Assembly (NCBI RefSeq): GCF_030010625.1
Contig: NZ_JASCXN010000004.1
Coordinates: forward strand, 62,001-126,000
Direction: 5' to 3'
DNA: 64,000 nucleotides
Source of the DNA: Streptomyces sp. CC208A
GTDB lineage: Bacteria > Actinomycetota > Actinomycetes > Streptomycetales > Streptomycetaceae
Shown here: positions 34,012 to 42,346 of the stretch, piece by piece
How the letters are laid out: each line of letters starts with the position of its first letter
How positions within the stretch are numbered: position 1 is the stretch's first letter
Translations under genes and position numbers: made by a program
Notes under the pieces: model-generated
Told to the model about the DNA's origin: nothing
The model's database searches: none
The model's input: only the letters and a program-made list of their open reading frames with translations

Positions 34012-35697
34012 TTGCGTTCTGTTTTCTCCGGGCGTCGTGTGGCCGCGTGCACCGCGCTCGTCCTCTCCGCCGGCATGCTCCTCGCGACCCCGGCGTCGGC
34101 CGACGTGCCGGTGCCGCGTCCGCCGGCCGAGAAGCCGGCGTCTTCCGAGGTGCTGCCGACCCAGCCGCTCGTGCCGCGGGCCGAAGGCCGGGCGGGCGCG
34201 GCGGCGGCCACCGCCGTCGACCCGTCGCTGTCCGACGTCGACGGCGACGGCTACGAGGACACCCTGTTCCGTGCCATGGACGGCAAGGCCCACGTGGTCG
34301 GGACCGCCGGGTACTCGGGGCAGTTCGCGCTGGGCTACCACGAGGACATCCCGAAGGACATCATCCCGATCGGCCAGCAGAACGGCTCCGGGGGTCCCGA
34401 GGTCCTCGTCCTCTCCGAGAACGGCACGATGACGCTGTTCCAGGACGCCGAGGCGACGGGCTCGTACGAGTACTCCAGGGTCGGCACCGGCTGGCAGATC
34501 TACAACAAGGTCATCTCGCCCGGTGACGTGAACGGCGACGGCCGTGCCGACGTCCTCGCCCGCACCCACGGCGGTGAGCTGTACCTGTACCTGGGCACCG
34601 GCCACATGACGGGGCCGCTCTCCACCCGGAAGCGGATCGGCGGCGGCTGGGGCGTGTACGACCAGGTCGTCGGCGTCGGGGACAGCACCGGCGACGGCCG
34701 GGCCGACGTGTACGCCCGCGACTTCTCCGGCCGGCTGTGGTTCTACGCCGGCACCGGCGACCTCAGCCGCCCGTTCGCCACCCGCCGGTACATCGGTGGC
34801 GGCTGGGGCGTGTACAACCAGCTGATGCCCGCGGGCGGCGGCACGCTGGCCGCCCGGGACAACGCCGGCACGGTGTACCTGTACCGTCCGCTGGGCGGCG
34901 GCGTCCTGTCCCCGCGCGCGAAGGTCAGCGACACGGGCGGCTGGCGCGGCGTCGCGCAGTTCGCGAACTCCGGCAGCGTCCCGTACACGGGCAAGGGGGG
35001 CGTCATCGCCCGGTCCCACGGCGGCACGCTCTACTGGTACGGCAACACCACCCGGGGGTTCCTGGGCGCCCGGCAGCAGCTCGACGAGCCCGGTGACTGG
35101 GACGGCATCAACCTCACCCACATCTCCTCGCTGAACCCGGACGGCGTGTCCGACTTCGCGGTGGTCCACGAGGGCGGCCTGTACACCACCGGCGGGTTCA
35201 TCGGCTGGGGCTGGGGCGTCTACAACAGCCTCGTCGGTCCGGGCGACCTGAGCGGCGACGGCAAGGGCGACCTGCTGGCGCGCGACCGTGACGGCGTGCT
35301 GTGGCTGTACCGCGGCAACGGCTACGGCACCGCGTTCGCCTCGCGGGTGAAGGTCGGCGGCGGCTGGGGCACGTACAACAAGCTCCTCGGTGCCGGCGAC
35401 TACACCGGTGACGGCCGCACCGACCTGCTGGCCCGCTCCAAGGCCGGTGACCTGTACCTGTACGCGGGCACGGGCCAGGCGAGCTCGCCGTTCAAGGGCC
35501 GGGTGAAGATCGGCGGCGGCTGGGGCGTGTACAAGCACCTCGTGGCCCCCGGCGACCTGAACGCCGACGGCAAGGCGGACCTGCTGGCCGCGACGTCCGA
35601 CGGCACGCTGTACCGCTACACGAACACCATGCCGGGCAAGTTCTCGGCGCGGACCAAGCTCGGTACGGGCTTCCAGGTCTACAACCTGATGAGCTGA
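34012..35697 (+). CDS. Secreted FG-GAP/VCBS repeat protein A
   Basis: A 561-residue exported protein with a TTG start at 34012. The signal peptide is RSVFSGRRVAACTALVLSAGMLLATPASA. A linker precedes repeats that begin near LSDVDGDGYEDTLFRAMDGKAHVVG and continue as units like GDVNGDGRADVLARTHGGELYLYLGTG, ending in KFSARTKLGTGFQVYNLMS. D-x-D/N-G-D-G loops are expected to bind calcium. The RBS is the poly-G run inside a leader hairpin. The paralogue immediately downstream is very similar over its whole length, including the signal peptide, which indicates recent tandem duplication. The extracellular role is unknown. Confidence 0.85.
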   Translation: MRSVFSGRRVAACTALVLSAGMLLATPASADVPVPRPPAEKPASSEVLPTQPLVPRAEGRAGAAAATAVDPSLSDVDGDGYEDTLFRAMDGKAHVVGTAGYSGQFALGYHEDIPKDIIPIGQQNGSGGPEVLVLSENGTMTLFQDAEATGSYEYSRVGTGWQIYNKVISPGDVNGDGRADVLARTHGGELYLYLGTGHMTGPLSTRKRIGGGWGVYDQVVGVGDSTGDGRADVYARDFSGRLWFYAGTGDLSRPFATRRYIGGGWGVYNQLMPAGGGTLAARDNAGTVYLYRPLGGGVLSPRAKVSDTGGWRGVAQFANSGSVPYTGKGGVIARSHGGTLYWYGNTTRGFLGARQQLDEPGDWDGINLTHISSLNPDGVSDFAVVHEGGLYTTGGFIGWGWGVYNSLVGPGDLSGDGKGDLLARDRDGVLWLYRGNGYGTAFASRVKVGGGWGTYNKLLGAGDYTGDGRTDLLARSKAGDLYLYAGTGQASSPFKGRVKIGGGWGVYKHLVAPGDLNADGKADLLAATSDGTLYRYTNTMPGKFSARTKLGTGFQVYNLMS

Positions 35698-35721
35698 CGC
35701 TCCCGGGCCTCTGAGCAGCGG

Positions 35722-35750
35722 CGTCGTGCACCGGAGCTCCGGTGCACGGC
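35722..35750 (+). terminator. Hairpin terminator between the two FG-GAP genes
   Basis: GTGCACCGGAG/CTCCGGTGCAC is a perfect 22-bp palindrome flanked by CGTC/GGCG. It separates the two paralogues into independent transcripts. Confidence 0.7.
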
Positions 35751-35790
35751 GTCCTGTTCGCCCTCCGTTCGCCGTGCTGTCGGCGGCGGA

Positions 35791-35908
35791 GGTTACACTC
35801 ACGCCATATCCGGGGGGATGTTCGCCCTTCGTACGCCAGGACGCGCGCGAAGGCGGTGCGGACCTCGCTCCGGTACCCACATTCTTCTGCTCCCCAGGGG
35901 GGGATCCC
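35791..35908 (+). promoter_or_regulatory. Leader of the second FG-GAP paralogue
   Basis: This region shares with 33891-34011 the blocks GGTTA-(-10-like TACACT), ATCCGGGGGG-ATGTTCGCCCT, GCGGTGCGG, CCGGTACC and the terminal TCCCC-AGG-GGGGGATC hairpin before TTG. The -35 region is weak. Conservation of the leader between paralogues suggests shared control. Confidence 0.45.
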
Positions 35909-37627
35909 TTGCGTTCCGTGTTCTCCGGACGCGGTCGCCGCGTCGCCGCGTGCACCGCTCTCGCCCTCTCCGCCGGCATGCTGCTGGCCACCCCCGCGTC
36001 GGCCGACGACGCCACTTCGGCCGCGCGCGCCTTCGCCGAGAAGCGACAGGCTTCCGCCGACGGCCCGAAGAAGACCCTGTCGTCCTCGCAGGCGGGCTCG
36101 ACCCGCGCGGGCGCCCTGGCCGCCCAGGCCGTCTCGCCGCTCCTGTCCGACCTGGACGGTGACGGCGTCGACGACGTCATCTACCGCGACGAGTACGGCT
36201 TCCTGAACGCGGTCGTCGGCGACGTCACGTGGCCGTTCGGCGACTTCGAGGCCCCCGTCGCGAAGGACGTCATCCCGATCGGCAACCAGGGCGGCGGTGC
36301 CCTCCCCGAGGTGCTCACCGTCTCCGAGACCGGCACGCTCACCCTGTACAAGGACAACAGCGAGATCGGCAGTGTCGACGCGAACGACAACTACCGTCCC
36401 GGCGTCCGGGTGGGCGGCGGCTGGCAGGTCTACAACAAGATCGCCTCGCCCGGTGACGTGAACGGCGACGGCCGCGCCGACGTGATCGCCCGCACCCACG
36501 GCGGTCAGCTGTACCTGTACATCGCCACCGGTGACCTGACCAAGCCGCTCGGCGGCCGCATCCTCGTCGGCTCCGGCTGGGGCGTCTACGACCAGCTCGT
36601 GGGCCTCGGCGACGGCAACGGCGACGGCAGGGCCGACCTGTACGCCCGCGACACCGCCGGCACCCTGTGGTTCTACTCCGGCACGGGCGACAAGGCCAAG
36701 CCGTTCGCGACCCGCAAGTCCATCGGCGGCGGCTGGAACGCCTACACCCAGATCGTGGCCGGCGGCCACGGCAGCCTGCGGGGCCGCGACCTCAACGGCA
36801 CGATGTACTTCTACGCGCCCAACGGCAACGGCACTCTCGCCCCGCGCGTGAAGGAGGGCGAGACGGGCGCCTGGAAGGACGCCGCCCAGATCGCCAACGC
36901 CGGCAGCATCCCGTACCTGGGCCGCGACGGCGTCCACGCGCTGACCCCGGGTGGCTCGTGGTACTGGTACCAGAACACCACCACGGGCAGGCTGGCCGCC
37001 CGTGAGACCGTCGACAACCAGAACTCGTTCCCGAACGACAACCTCTTCGGCCTGTCCTCGATGGACGACGACGGCATGTCCGACCTCGGTCACATCGTCA
37101 ACGGCTACTTCTTCGTCAACGGCGGGCTGATCGGCGGCGGCTGGGGCATCTACAACTCCGTCGTCGGCCCCGGCGACCTGAGCGGCGACGGCAAGGGCGA
37201 CCTCATCGCCCGCGACAGGAGCGGCGTCCTGTGGCTGTACAAGGGCAACGGCCTGGGCACCGCCTTCTCGACCCGCGTGAAGGTCGGCTCCGGCTGGGGC
37301 GTCTACAACAAGATCATCGGTGCCGGCGACTACACCGGTGACGGCCGCACCGACCTGGTGGCCCGCACCACCACCGGCGACCTGTACGTCTACCCGGGCA
37401 CGGGCAACGCCACCACGCCGTTCAAGACCCGCGTGAAGGTCGGCTCCGGCTGGAACACGTTCAAGCAGCTCGCCTCCCCCGGTGACCTGAACGCGGACGG
37501 CAAGGGCGACCTCATCGGCGTGAACGGGGCGGGTGAGCTGTACCGCTACCTGAACACCTCGCCGTCGAAGTTCGCCCCGGCGGCCAAGATCGGCACGGGC
37601 TTCCAGATCTACAACCGGATCGGCTGA
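35909..37627 (+). CDS. Secreted FG-GAP/VCBS repeat protein B
   Basis: A 572-residue paralogue of the gene upstream, again with a TTG start (35909) and a near-identical signal peptide (RSVFSGRGRRVAACTALALSAGMLLATPASA). The linker differs in sequence. Repeats run from LSDLDGDGVDDVIYRDEYGFLNAVVGDV through GDGNGDGRADLYARDTAGTLWFYSGTG to KFAPAAKIGTGFQIYNRIG. The two proteins share length, repeat register and C-terminus. Probably a calcium-stabilised propeller with adhesive or ligand-binding function. No catalytic module is visible. A perfect hairpin terminator follows. Confidence 0.85.
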   Translation: MRSVFSGRGRRVAACTALALSAGMLLATPASADDATSAARAFAEKRQASADGPKKTLSSSQAGSTRAGALAAQAVSPLLSDLDGDGVDDVIYRDEYGFLNAVVGDVTWPFGDFEAPVAKDVIPIGNQGGGALPEVLTVSETGTLTLYKDNSEIGSVDANDNYRPGVRVGGGWQVYNKIASPGDVNGDGRADVIARTHGGQLYLYIATGDLTKPLGGRILVGSGWGVYDQLVGLGDGNGDGRADLYARDTAGTLWFYSGTGDKAKPFATRKSIGGGWNAYTQIVAGGHGSLRGRDLNGTMYFYAPNGNGTLAPRVKEGETGAWKDAAQIANAGSIPYLGRDGVHALTPGGSWYWYQNTTTGRLAARETVDNQNSFPNDNLFGLSSMDDDGMSDLGHIVNGYFFVNGGLIGGGWGIYNSVVGPGDLSGDGKGDLIARDRSGVLWLYKGNGLGTAFSTRVKVGSGWGVYNKIIGAGDYTGDGRTDLVARTTTGDLYVYPGTGNATTPFKTRVKVGSGWNTFKQLASPGDLNADGKGDLIGVNGAGELYRYLNTSPSKFAPAAKIGTGFQIYNRIG

Positions 37628-37645
37628 GGCCCCACGGCACCCCGC

Positions 37646-37680
37646 GGGGGCCCGCACCGGACGTTCCGGTGCGGGCCCCC
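37646..37680. terminator. Bidirectional hairpin terminator
   Basis: GGGGGCCCGCACCGGA-CGT-TCCGGTGCGGGCCCCC is a perfect 16-bp stem between FG-GAP gene B and the convergent methyltransferase gene. Confidence 0.88.
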
Positions 37681-37708
37681 GTCCCGTTTCCGCGTGCGCG
37701 TGCCCCCG

Positions 37709-38545
37709 TCAGCTCGGCTTGCGGGCGACCGCGAAGACGCGGCGGAAGGGGAAGACGGTGCCGTGGGGGCCCGGGGGGTAGGCCTCGCGGAGGAGGTCGC
37801 GGTACTGGGTGAGGAAGGCGTCGATCGCCTCCTGGTCGTCGCCGAGGGTGGTGAGGACGGGGCGCAGGGCGGTGCCCTTGACCCAGTCGAGGACGGGGTC
37901 CTCTCCCTGGAGGAGCTGGCAGTAGACGGTCTCCCAGGTCTCGGTCTCGCAGCCGAGGGCGGTGAGGCGGGTGAGGTAGTCGGCGGGGTCGAGGATGTGG
38001 ACGAAGCGGCGGCCCTGGTCGGCGAGGCGGGTGCGCCATTCGGGGCGGGCGCAGAGTTCGCCGAGGAGGGCGTGGCTGGGGGAGGTGAAGTTGGCGGGGA
38101 CCTGGAAGGCGAGGGTGCCGCCGGGGCGGAGTCCTTCGATCCAGACGGCGAAGGACTCGGGGTGGTTGGGGACCCATTGGAGGGCGGCGTTGGAGACGAT
38201 CAGGTCGTAGGGCTCGTCGGGGGTCCAGTGGGCGGCGTCGGCGCGGCGGAAGTCGAGCCAGCCGCCGCCGGCGGTGGTGCCGGCCCAGTCCTTCTCGGCC
38301 CGTTCGAGCATCTCGGGCGAGAGGTCGAAGCCGGTGATGTGGGCGTCGGACCAGCGGTCGGCGAGGAGCGCGGTGACGTTTCCGGGGCCGCAGCCGAGGT
38401 CGGCGATGCGGGCGGGGCGGTCATGGGCGGGGAGTCGTGGTATTCGGTGGAGGAGGTCGAGAAAGGGACGGGCGCGGTGGGCGGAGTGGCGCAGGTACTG
38501 CCGCGGGTCCCATACCGGTGCGGCCGCGGATTCCACGGAATGCAT
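37709..38545 (-). CDS. tam: Trans-aconitate 2-methyltransferase
   Basis: A 278-residue SAM-dependent methyltransferase that esterifies trans-aconitate, an inhibitor of the citrate cycle. Diagnostic segments: WDPRQYLRHSAHRARPFLDLLHRIP, the SAM-binding motif RIADLGCGPGNVTALLADRW, DLSPEMLERAEKDW, YDLIVSNAALQWVPNHPES and the C-terminal QYRDLLREAYPPGPHGTVFPFRRVFAVARK, which is specific to the Tam group. I chose the ATG at 38545 with GGGGG upstream. It is divergent from a MarR gene that may control it. Confidence 0.9.
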   Translation of the reverse strand: MHSVESAAAPVWDPRQYLRHSAHRARPFLDLLHRIPRLPAHDRPARIADLGCGPGNVTALLADRWSDAHITGFDLSPEMLERAEKDWAGTTAGGGWLDFRRADAAHWTPDEPYDLIVSNAALQWVPNHPESFAVWIEGLRPGGTLAFQVPANFTSPSHALLGELCARPEWRTRLADQGRRFVHILDPADYLTRLTALGCETETWETVYCQLLQGEDPVLDWVKGTALRPVLTTLGDDQEAIDAFLTQYRDLLREAYPPGPHGTVFPFRRVFAVARKPS

Positions 38546-38649
38546 GTTCGAAGCCCCCTTGCTGGCGCGAGTTGCCGAAGCGGAACGGCGTTCCGGCCGG
38601 TCCCTTCCCCATTGTTCGCCGGAATATATCTTGAGGGCGAGATATTTTG

Positions 38650-38706
38650 CAGTAAGAAGGTTTGGGTCAAGAGACTTTATGTCAACAGACCCTCTACACT
38701 GATCAC
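38650..38706. promoter_or_regulatory. Shared tam/marR promoter region
   Basis: An AT-rich patch in GC-rich DNA. On the minus strand TTGACC is followed 17 bp later by AAATAT, a candidate tam promoter. Two direct copies GTCAAGAGAC and GTCAACAGAC, 15 bp apart, lie at 38667-38691, a plausible MarR site. The marR ATG follows within about 16 bp. Confidence 0.45.
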
Positions 38707-39204
38707 ATGGAGGACGAGGTCGACCGTCTGGTCGCTGCATGGCGCCGAGAGCGCCCGGACCTCGACGTGGAGCCGTTGGAGGTCCTCAGCCGGGTCTCCC
38801 GGCTGGCCCGGCACCTCGACCGCGCCCGCCGGCTCGCCTTCTCCGAGCACCAGCTGGAGCCCTGGGAGTTCGACGTCCTCACCTCGCTGCGCCGGGCCGG
38901 AGCCCCGTACCAGCTCTCCCCCGGGCAGCTCCTCACCCAGACCCTGGTGACCTCCGGCACCATGACCAACCGGATCGACCGGCTCACCAAGAAGGGCCTG
39001 GTCGAGCGGCTGCCCGACCCCAGCGACCGGCGCGGGGTCCTGGTCCGGCTCACCCCCGAGGGGCGGGACCGCGCCGACGAGGCGCTGGCCGGGCTGCTCG
39101 CGCAGGAGCGGGCCATCCTCGCCCAGCTCTCCCGGCCCGAGCGCGCCGAGCTCGCCGCCCTGCTACGCCGGCTGACCGCCCCGTTCGACAACCTCCCCGG
39201 CTAG
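38707..39204 (+). CDS. MarR-family transcriptional regulator
   Basis: A 165-residue winged-helix regulator. Its recognition region reads EFDVLTSLRRAGAPYQLSPGQLLTQTLVTSGTMTNRIDRLTKKGLVERLPDPSDRRGVLVRLTPEGRDRADEALAGLLAQERAIL, with the DRRG wing motif of the family. ATG at 38707. It is divergent from tam with only 161 bp between starts, so it may repress itself and tam. Its last 42 bp overlap the 3' end of the convergent LuxR-type gene. The ligand is unknown. Confidence 0.9.
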   Translation: MEDEVDRLVAAWRRERPDLDVEPLEVLSRVSRLARHLDRARRLAFSEHQLEPWEFDVLTSLRRAGAPYQLSPGQLLTQTLVTSGTMTNRIDRLTKKGLVERLPDPSDRRGVLVRLTPEGRDRADEALAGLLAQERAILAQLSRPERAELAALLRRLTAPFDNLPG

Positions 39205-39924
39205 GGCCTGCGCCGGGATCCCCTCCGGCAGCGGGGCCGGGCCCACGCCCGCGCGCCGGGCCAGGGCCACCGCCGCGAGCGTGGAGTGCACGCCCAGCTT
39301 CCCCAGCACGTTCTGCATGTGCGTACGGACCGTGTGCGGGGAGAGGAACAGCCGCTCCGCCACCGCCTTCCGGCCGAGCCCCGCCACCATGCAGCGCAGC
39401 ACCTCCCGCTCGCGCGGGGTCAGCGACTCCACCAGGCGCTCGCTCTCCGTGCGGTGCCTGCGGGCCGCCGTCAGCTCCCGCAGCACCCCCGTGAGCAGCG
39501 CGGGCGGCAGGTGCGTCTCGTCCCGCAGCACCCCGCGGACCACCGCGAGCAGCCGCTGGAGCGAGCAGTCCTTCGCCACCCAGCCCGAGGCCCCCGCCTG
39601 GAGCGCGAGCGCGGCCCGGAGGGCGTCGTCCTTCTCGGCGAGCACGATGGTGCGGAGTGCGGAGTGCGTCTTGCGGACGCCCGCGACCAGGGCGATGCCG
39701 TCCCCGGCGGACCCGGGCTCGCCCCCGGGTGGGGACAGGTCGGCGTCGACGAGCAGGACATCGAAGCGGCGGCCCTCCGCGGCCGCCCGGTCCAGACAGC
39801 GCAGGGCGGCAGGGGCGCTGCCCGCCGCGGCGACGTCGACATCCGGCTCGGCCGCGAGCGCGGCGGCCAGTGATTCGGCGAAGACGCGGTGGTCGTCCAC
39901 CACCAGGACCCGGATGCGTGCCAC
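39163..39924 (-). CDS. LuxR/NarL-type response regulator
   Basis: A 253-residue response regulator. The receiver domain has the acidic pair VLVVDDHRVFAESL, the phosphoacceptor Asp in DVLLVDADLSPP and Lys in GWVAKDCSLQ. The LuxR helix-turn-helix is LTPREREVLRCMVAGLGRKAVAERLFLSPHTVRTHMQNVLGKLGVHSTLAAVALA. I chose GTG 39924, which has a GGGGG run upstream; GTG 39930 is possible. No kinase gene is adjacent, so its partner is elsewhere. It overlaps the convergent MarR gene at its 3' end. Confidence 0.9.
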   Translation of the reverse strand: MARIRVLVVDDHRVFAESLAAALAAEPDVDVAAAGSAPAALRCLDRAAAEGRRFDVLLVDADLSPPGGEPGSAGDGIALVAGVRKTHSALRTIVLAEKDDALRAALALQAGASGWVAKDCSLQRLLAVVRGVLRDETHLPPALLTGVLRELTAARRHRTESERLVESLTPREREVLRCMVAGLGRKAVAERLFLSPHTVRTHMQNVLGKLGVHSTLAAVALARRAGVGPAPLPEGIPAQALAGEVVERGGQPA

Positions 39925-40046
39925 GGACACCCCCAAGTGTCGAGGAGAGACCGGCGCGGTACGGCGCCGGGGGCGGACCGTCGGGTGCACGACCGCCGCC
40001 GTGCCCTGACTGCTACCGTTGCTCAGAGTCCCAGCGGCTCTCAGCA

Positions 40047-40068
40047 TTCCGGGCTTTTCTGCCCGGAA
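40047..40068 (-). other. Hairpin just downstream of tnpB, candidate guide-RNA end or terminator
   Basis: TTCCGGGC-TTTTCT-GCCCGGAA is a perfect 8-bp stem starting 12 bp after the tnpB stop. TnpB guide (omega/re) RNAs overlap the tnpB 3' end and run to the element boundary, so this hairpin may belong to such an RNA. It could equally be a simple terminator. Confidence 0.4.
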
Positions 40069-40079
40069 GGTCCGTCTCG

Positions 40080-41528
40080 TCACCAGAGCATGAGGGCTTC
40101 GGCTTGAGGACGGTCTCTCGCTTCCTTCCCGCGCGGAACGGGGATCACGCCGCCTGCCCGCCCCTCCGTGGTCTTATGGCCACGGCGGGTGGTGCGGGTC
40201 TTCCGGTCGGCTCCACGAGGCTTCGACACCTGTGAGGTGTCCCGGTCTCCGGCCACTCCGGTACCGGTCGTGCCAGTCGCCGCGAGGGCGACGAGGTTGA
40301 GTCCGGCGTTGTCGTCCCGGTCGATGACCAGGCCGCACACATCGCACTCGTACGTCCGCACGTGCAGCGGCAGCTTGGCTTTCACCGCGCCGCACCCGGA
40401 ACAGGTCTTCGAGGACGGATACCACCGGTCGGCCATGATGATGCGGGTGCCGTGCCGCCGGCGGGTCTTGCAGCCGAGCAGGCGCCGGATCTCGCCGAAC
40501 CCGGCATCGGCGACCCGGCGCGCGAGGCGCCGGTTCTTCAGCATGCCGGCGACATTGAGGTCCTCGATCACGATCGTGCCGTACTCGGCGGCCAGCGCGG
40601 TGGTGAGCTTGTGCAGGGCGTCTTCACGGAGGTTCGCCACCCGGTGGTGGATCTTGTTGCGGGCCGCGTTGGCCTTCTCCCACCGCCTCGACGGCTTACG
40701 GCCGGTTCTGCGGTCGGGTCCCCGGCGGCGGGAGACCGTGCGGGAGGCCCTGCGCAGCAGCTTGAGCGCACCGTCGTAGTGCTTCGGGTTGGGCACGGCG
40801 CGGATCTCGCCCGTGCTGTCGGCCAGCGCTGCCAGGGACTTCACCCCGAGGTCCACCCCCACGGCGGCCTCGGGGCGGGCGACACGTTCGAGGTCCCGCT
40901 TCACCTCCACCTGGAAGGAGGCGAACCAGCGCCCCCGCTCGTGCCGCACGGTCGCCGACAGGATGCGGGCCGTCCCGGCCTGGAGGCGGGCCAGGAGTTT
41001 CACGGTGGGTTCGTGGGTGCGGATCGTGCCCAGTCTCGGCAGCGCCACGTGTCGGCCGTCCTCGACGCGGATGGTGCCGGTGGTGAACCGGCAGGCCAGG
41101 CGCGCCTTCCGCTTCACCTTGAACCGGGGCGCACCCATCCTCTTGCCGCGCCGCTTGCCGTTCTTCGACTTGGCGTAGTTGTCGAACGCCGCGGCCGCGT
41201 TCGCCAGGCCGGTGGAGTACGCCTCCTTGGAGTTCTCCTCCCACCAGGGGGCGAAGCGCGGATCGGTCTTCTTGGCCTCGTTGAACGCCTTCCGCAGCGA
41301 CGGCAGCGACCACGGCCGCCACTCGGTCAGCTGCTCCTCACCGATCCCGTACGTCTCCTCCGCGCGGCGCTGCCACCACGACGCGGTCACCCACGCCACC
41401 GCCCAGTTGTACGCCGCCCGCGCCGCCCCGCAGTGCGAACGCAGCGCCCGCTCCTGGACCGCGTTCGGATCCAGCGCGAACCGGTACGCCTGTACCACGA
41501 ACCCGGACCGCGGCCTGAACCTCTTCAC
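40080..41528 (-). CDS. tnpB: TnpB, RNA-guided nuclease of the IS607/IS605 group
   Basis: A 482-residue TnpB. The N-terminal WED-like segment is VVQAYRFALDPNAVQERALRSHCGAARAAYNWAV. RuvC residues are all present: Asp in AVGVDLGVKSLAALAD, Glu in TIVIEDLNVAGML, and Asp in VIDRDDNAGLNLVAL. The zinc ribbon is SSKTCSGCGAVK...YECDVCG. GTG at 41528 overlaps the tnpA stop (GTGA), so translation is coupled. Family TnpBs cut DNA under guidance of an RNA from the element's end and help it persist. The C-terminal ~60 residues are basic and Thr-rich and may overlap guide-RNA coding sequence. Confidence 0.9.
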   Translation of the reverse strand: MKRFRPRSGFVVQAYRFALDPNAVQERALRSHCGAARAAYNWAVAWVTASWWQRRAEETYGIGEEQLTEWRPWSLPSLRKAFNEAKKTDPRFAPWWEENSKEAYSTGLANAAAAFDNYAKSKNGKRRGKRMGAPRFKVKRKARLACRFTTGTIRVEDGRHVALPRLGTIRTHEPTVKLLARLQAGTARILSATVRHERGRWFASFQVEVKRDLERVARPEAAVGVDLGVKSLAALADSTGEIRAVPNPKHYDGALKLLRRASRTVSRRRGPDRRTGRKPSRRWEKANAARNKIHHRVANLREDALHKLTTALAAEYGTIVIEDLNVAGMLKNRRLARRVADAGFGEIRRLLGCKTRRRHGTRIIMADRWYPSSKTCSGCGAVKAKLPLHVRTYECDVCGLVIDRDDNAGLNLVALAATGTTGTGVAGDRDTSQVSKPRGADRKTRTTRRGHKTTEGRAGGVIPVPRGKEARDRPQAEALMLW

Positions 41529-42100
41529 CCGGCGGCCTCGCCGGTCGCCACGGCCACCGCACGGGCGGCCCGGTTCTTCGCCGCCCGGCGCCCGTGCAGG
41601 CGCGCGCACATCGACGTGAGCGCCTCGGCGATGTCCCGTACCAGGTCGTCGGTCGTCTCGGCAGGGTCGAGGACGACCAGGCGCCGCCCGGACGCCGACA
41701 GCACGGCTTCGAGGTGTTCGACACCGAACCGGGCCAGCCGGTCACGGTGCTCCACCACGATCACTGCGGCAGACGGGTCGGACAGGACCCGGTGCAGCTT
41801 GCGTCGCCGCCCGTCCAGTCCCGAACCGACCTCGGTCACGACCTCCGCGACCGGCAGACCCAGCCCCGTGGCCCCCTGGACCACGCGGGCCACCTGCCGG
41901 TCAAGGTCCGGCTTCTGGTCCGCCGACGCAACCCGGCAGTACGCCACCACCCGCCCGGACACCTCCGGAGCGGGCTCGTCGACCAGCCACGTACCCGACG
42001 GCGTCTGGCGCACCGGGACCGGCATGCGGCCCTCTTTCGCCCATGTCCACGCGGTCTGGTAGTGCACGCCGTTCCGTGCCGCCCACTCCGAAAGCTTCAC
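41525..42100 (-). CDS. tnpA: IS607-type serine recombinase TnpA with Ala at the catalytic Ser position
   Basis: A 191-residue TnpA. A MerR-like helix-turn-helix (KLSEWAARNGVHYQTAWTWAKEGRMPVPVRQ) precedes the resolvase domain. The active-site strand reads VVAYCRVASADQKPDLDRQ; family members read Y-x-R-V-S-S, so Ala58 replaces the first, catalytic Ser (codon GCG at 41929-41927, one base from TCG). Other active-site residues appear intact (Arg56, and EHRDRLARFG). Unless Ser59 can substitute, strand exchange should be abolished. GTG at 42100. The stop overlaps tnpB. Confidence 0.88.
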   Translation of the reverse strand: MKLSEWAARNGVHYQTAWTWAKEGRMPVPVRQTPSGTWLVDEPAPEVSGRVVAYCRVASADQKPDLDRQVARVVQGATGLGLPVAEVVTEVGSGLDGRRRKLHRVLSDPSAAVIVVEHRDRLARFGVEHLEAVLSASGRRLVVLDPAETTDDLVRDIAEALTSMCARLHGRRAAKNRAARAVAVATGEAAG

Positions 42101-42346
42101 TCGATCAAGATAGCAGTCGAGGAAAGCTGATAATCACTGATGAATTATGCGGAACTCGTCATCCTGCTCCCGGCGCCGTACCCGGCGGGTCTCGCTCCCC
42201 TGAACGGCACCGGCCCCCACCGGTGCTGCCCCACAGAGTAGGGGCGGGGCGGCGCGGTGGGGGCCGTTTGGCGGAAGTGTCCGAAGTCGGGTGTACGTGG
42301 TCGGTCGGCGGCCGGGGATCACCGGCCGGCCACGGGCGGAGAGCGG

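Larger units (their letters stand above)
40020..42165 (-). mobile_element. IS607-family insertion element (tnpA-tnpB)
   Basis: A two-gene element of the IS607 family: a serine recombinase gene overlapping a tnpB gene, with no terminal inverted repeats, as expected. The ends are only approximate. The left flank (42101-42165) is AT-rich and unlike the surrounding DNA; the other end lies between the hairpin at 40047-40068 and the LuxR-type gene. It sits between a response regulator and the gal operon. Confidence 0.65.
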
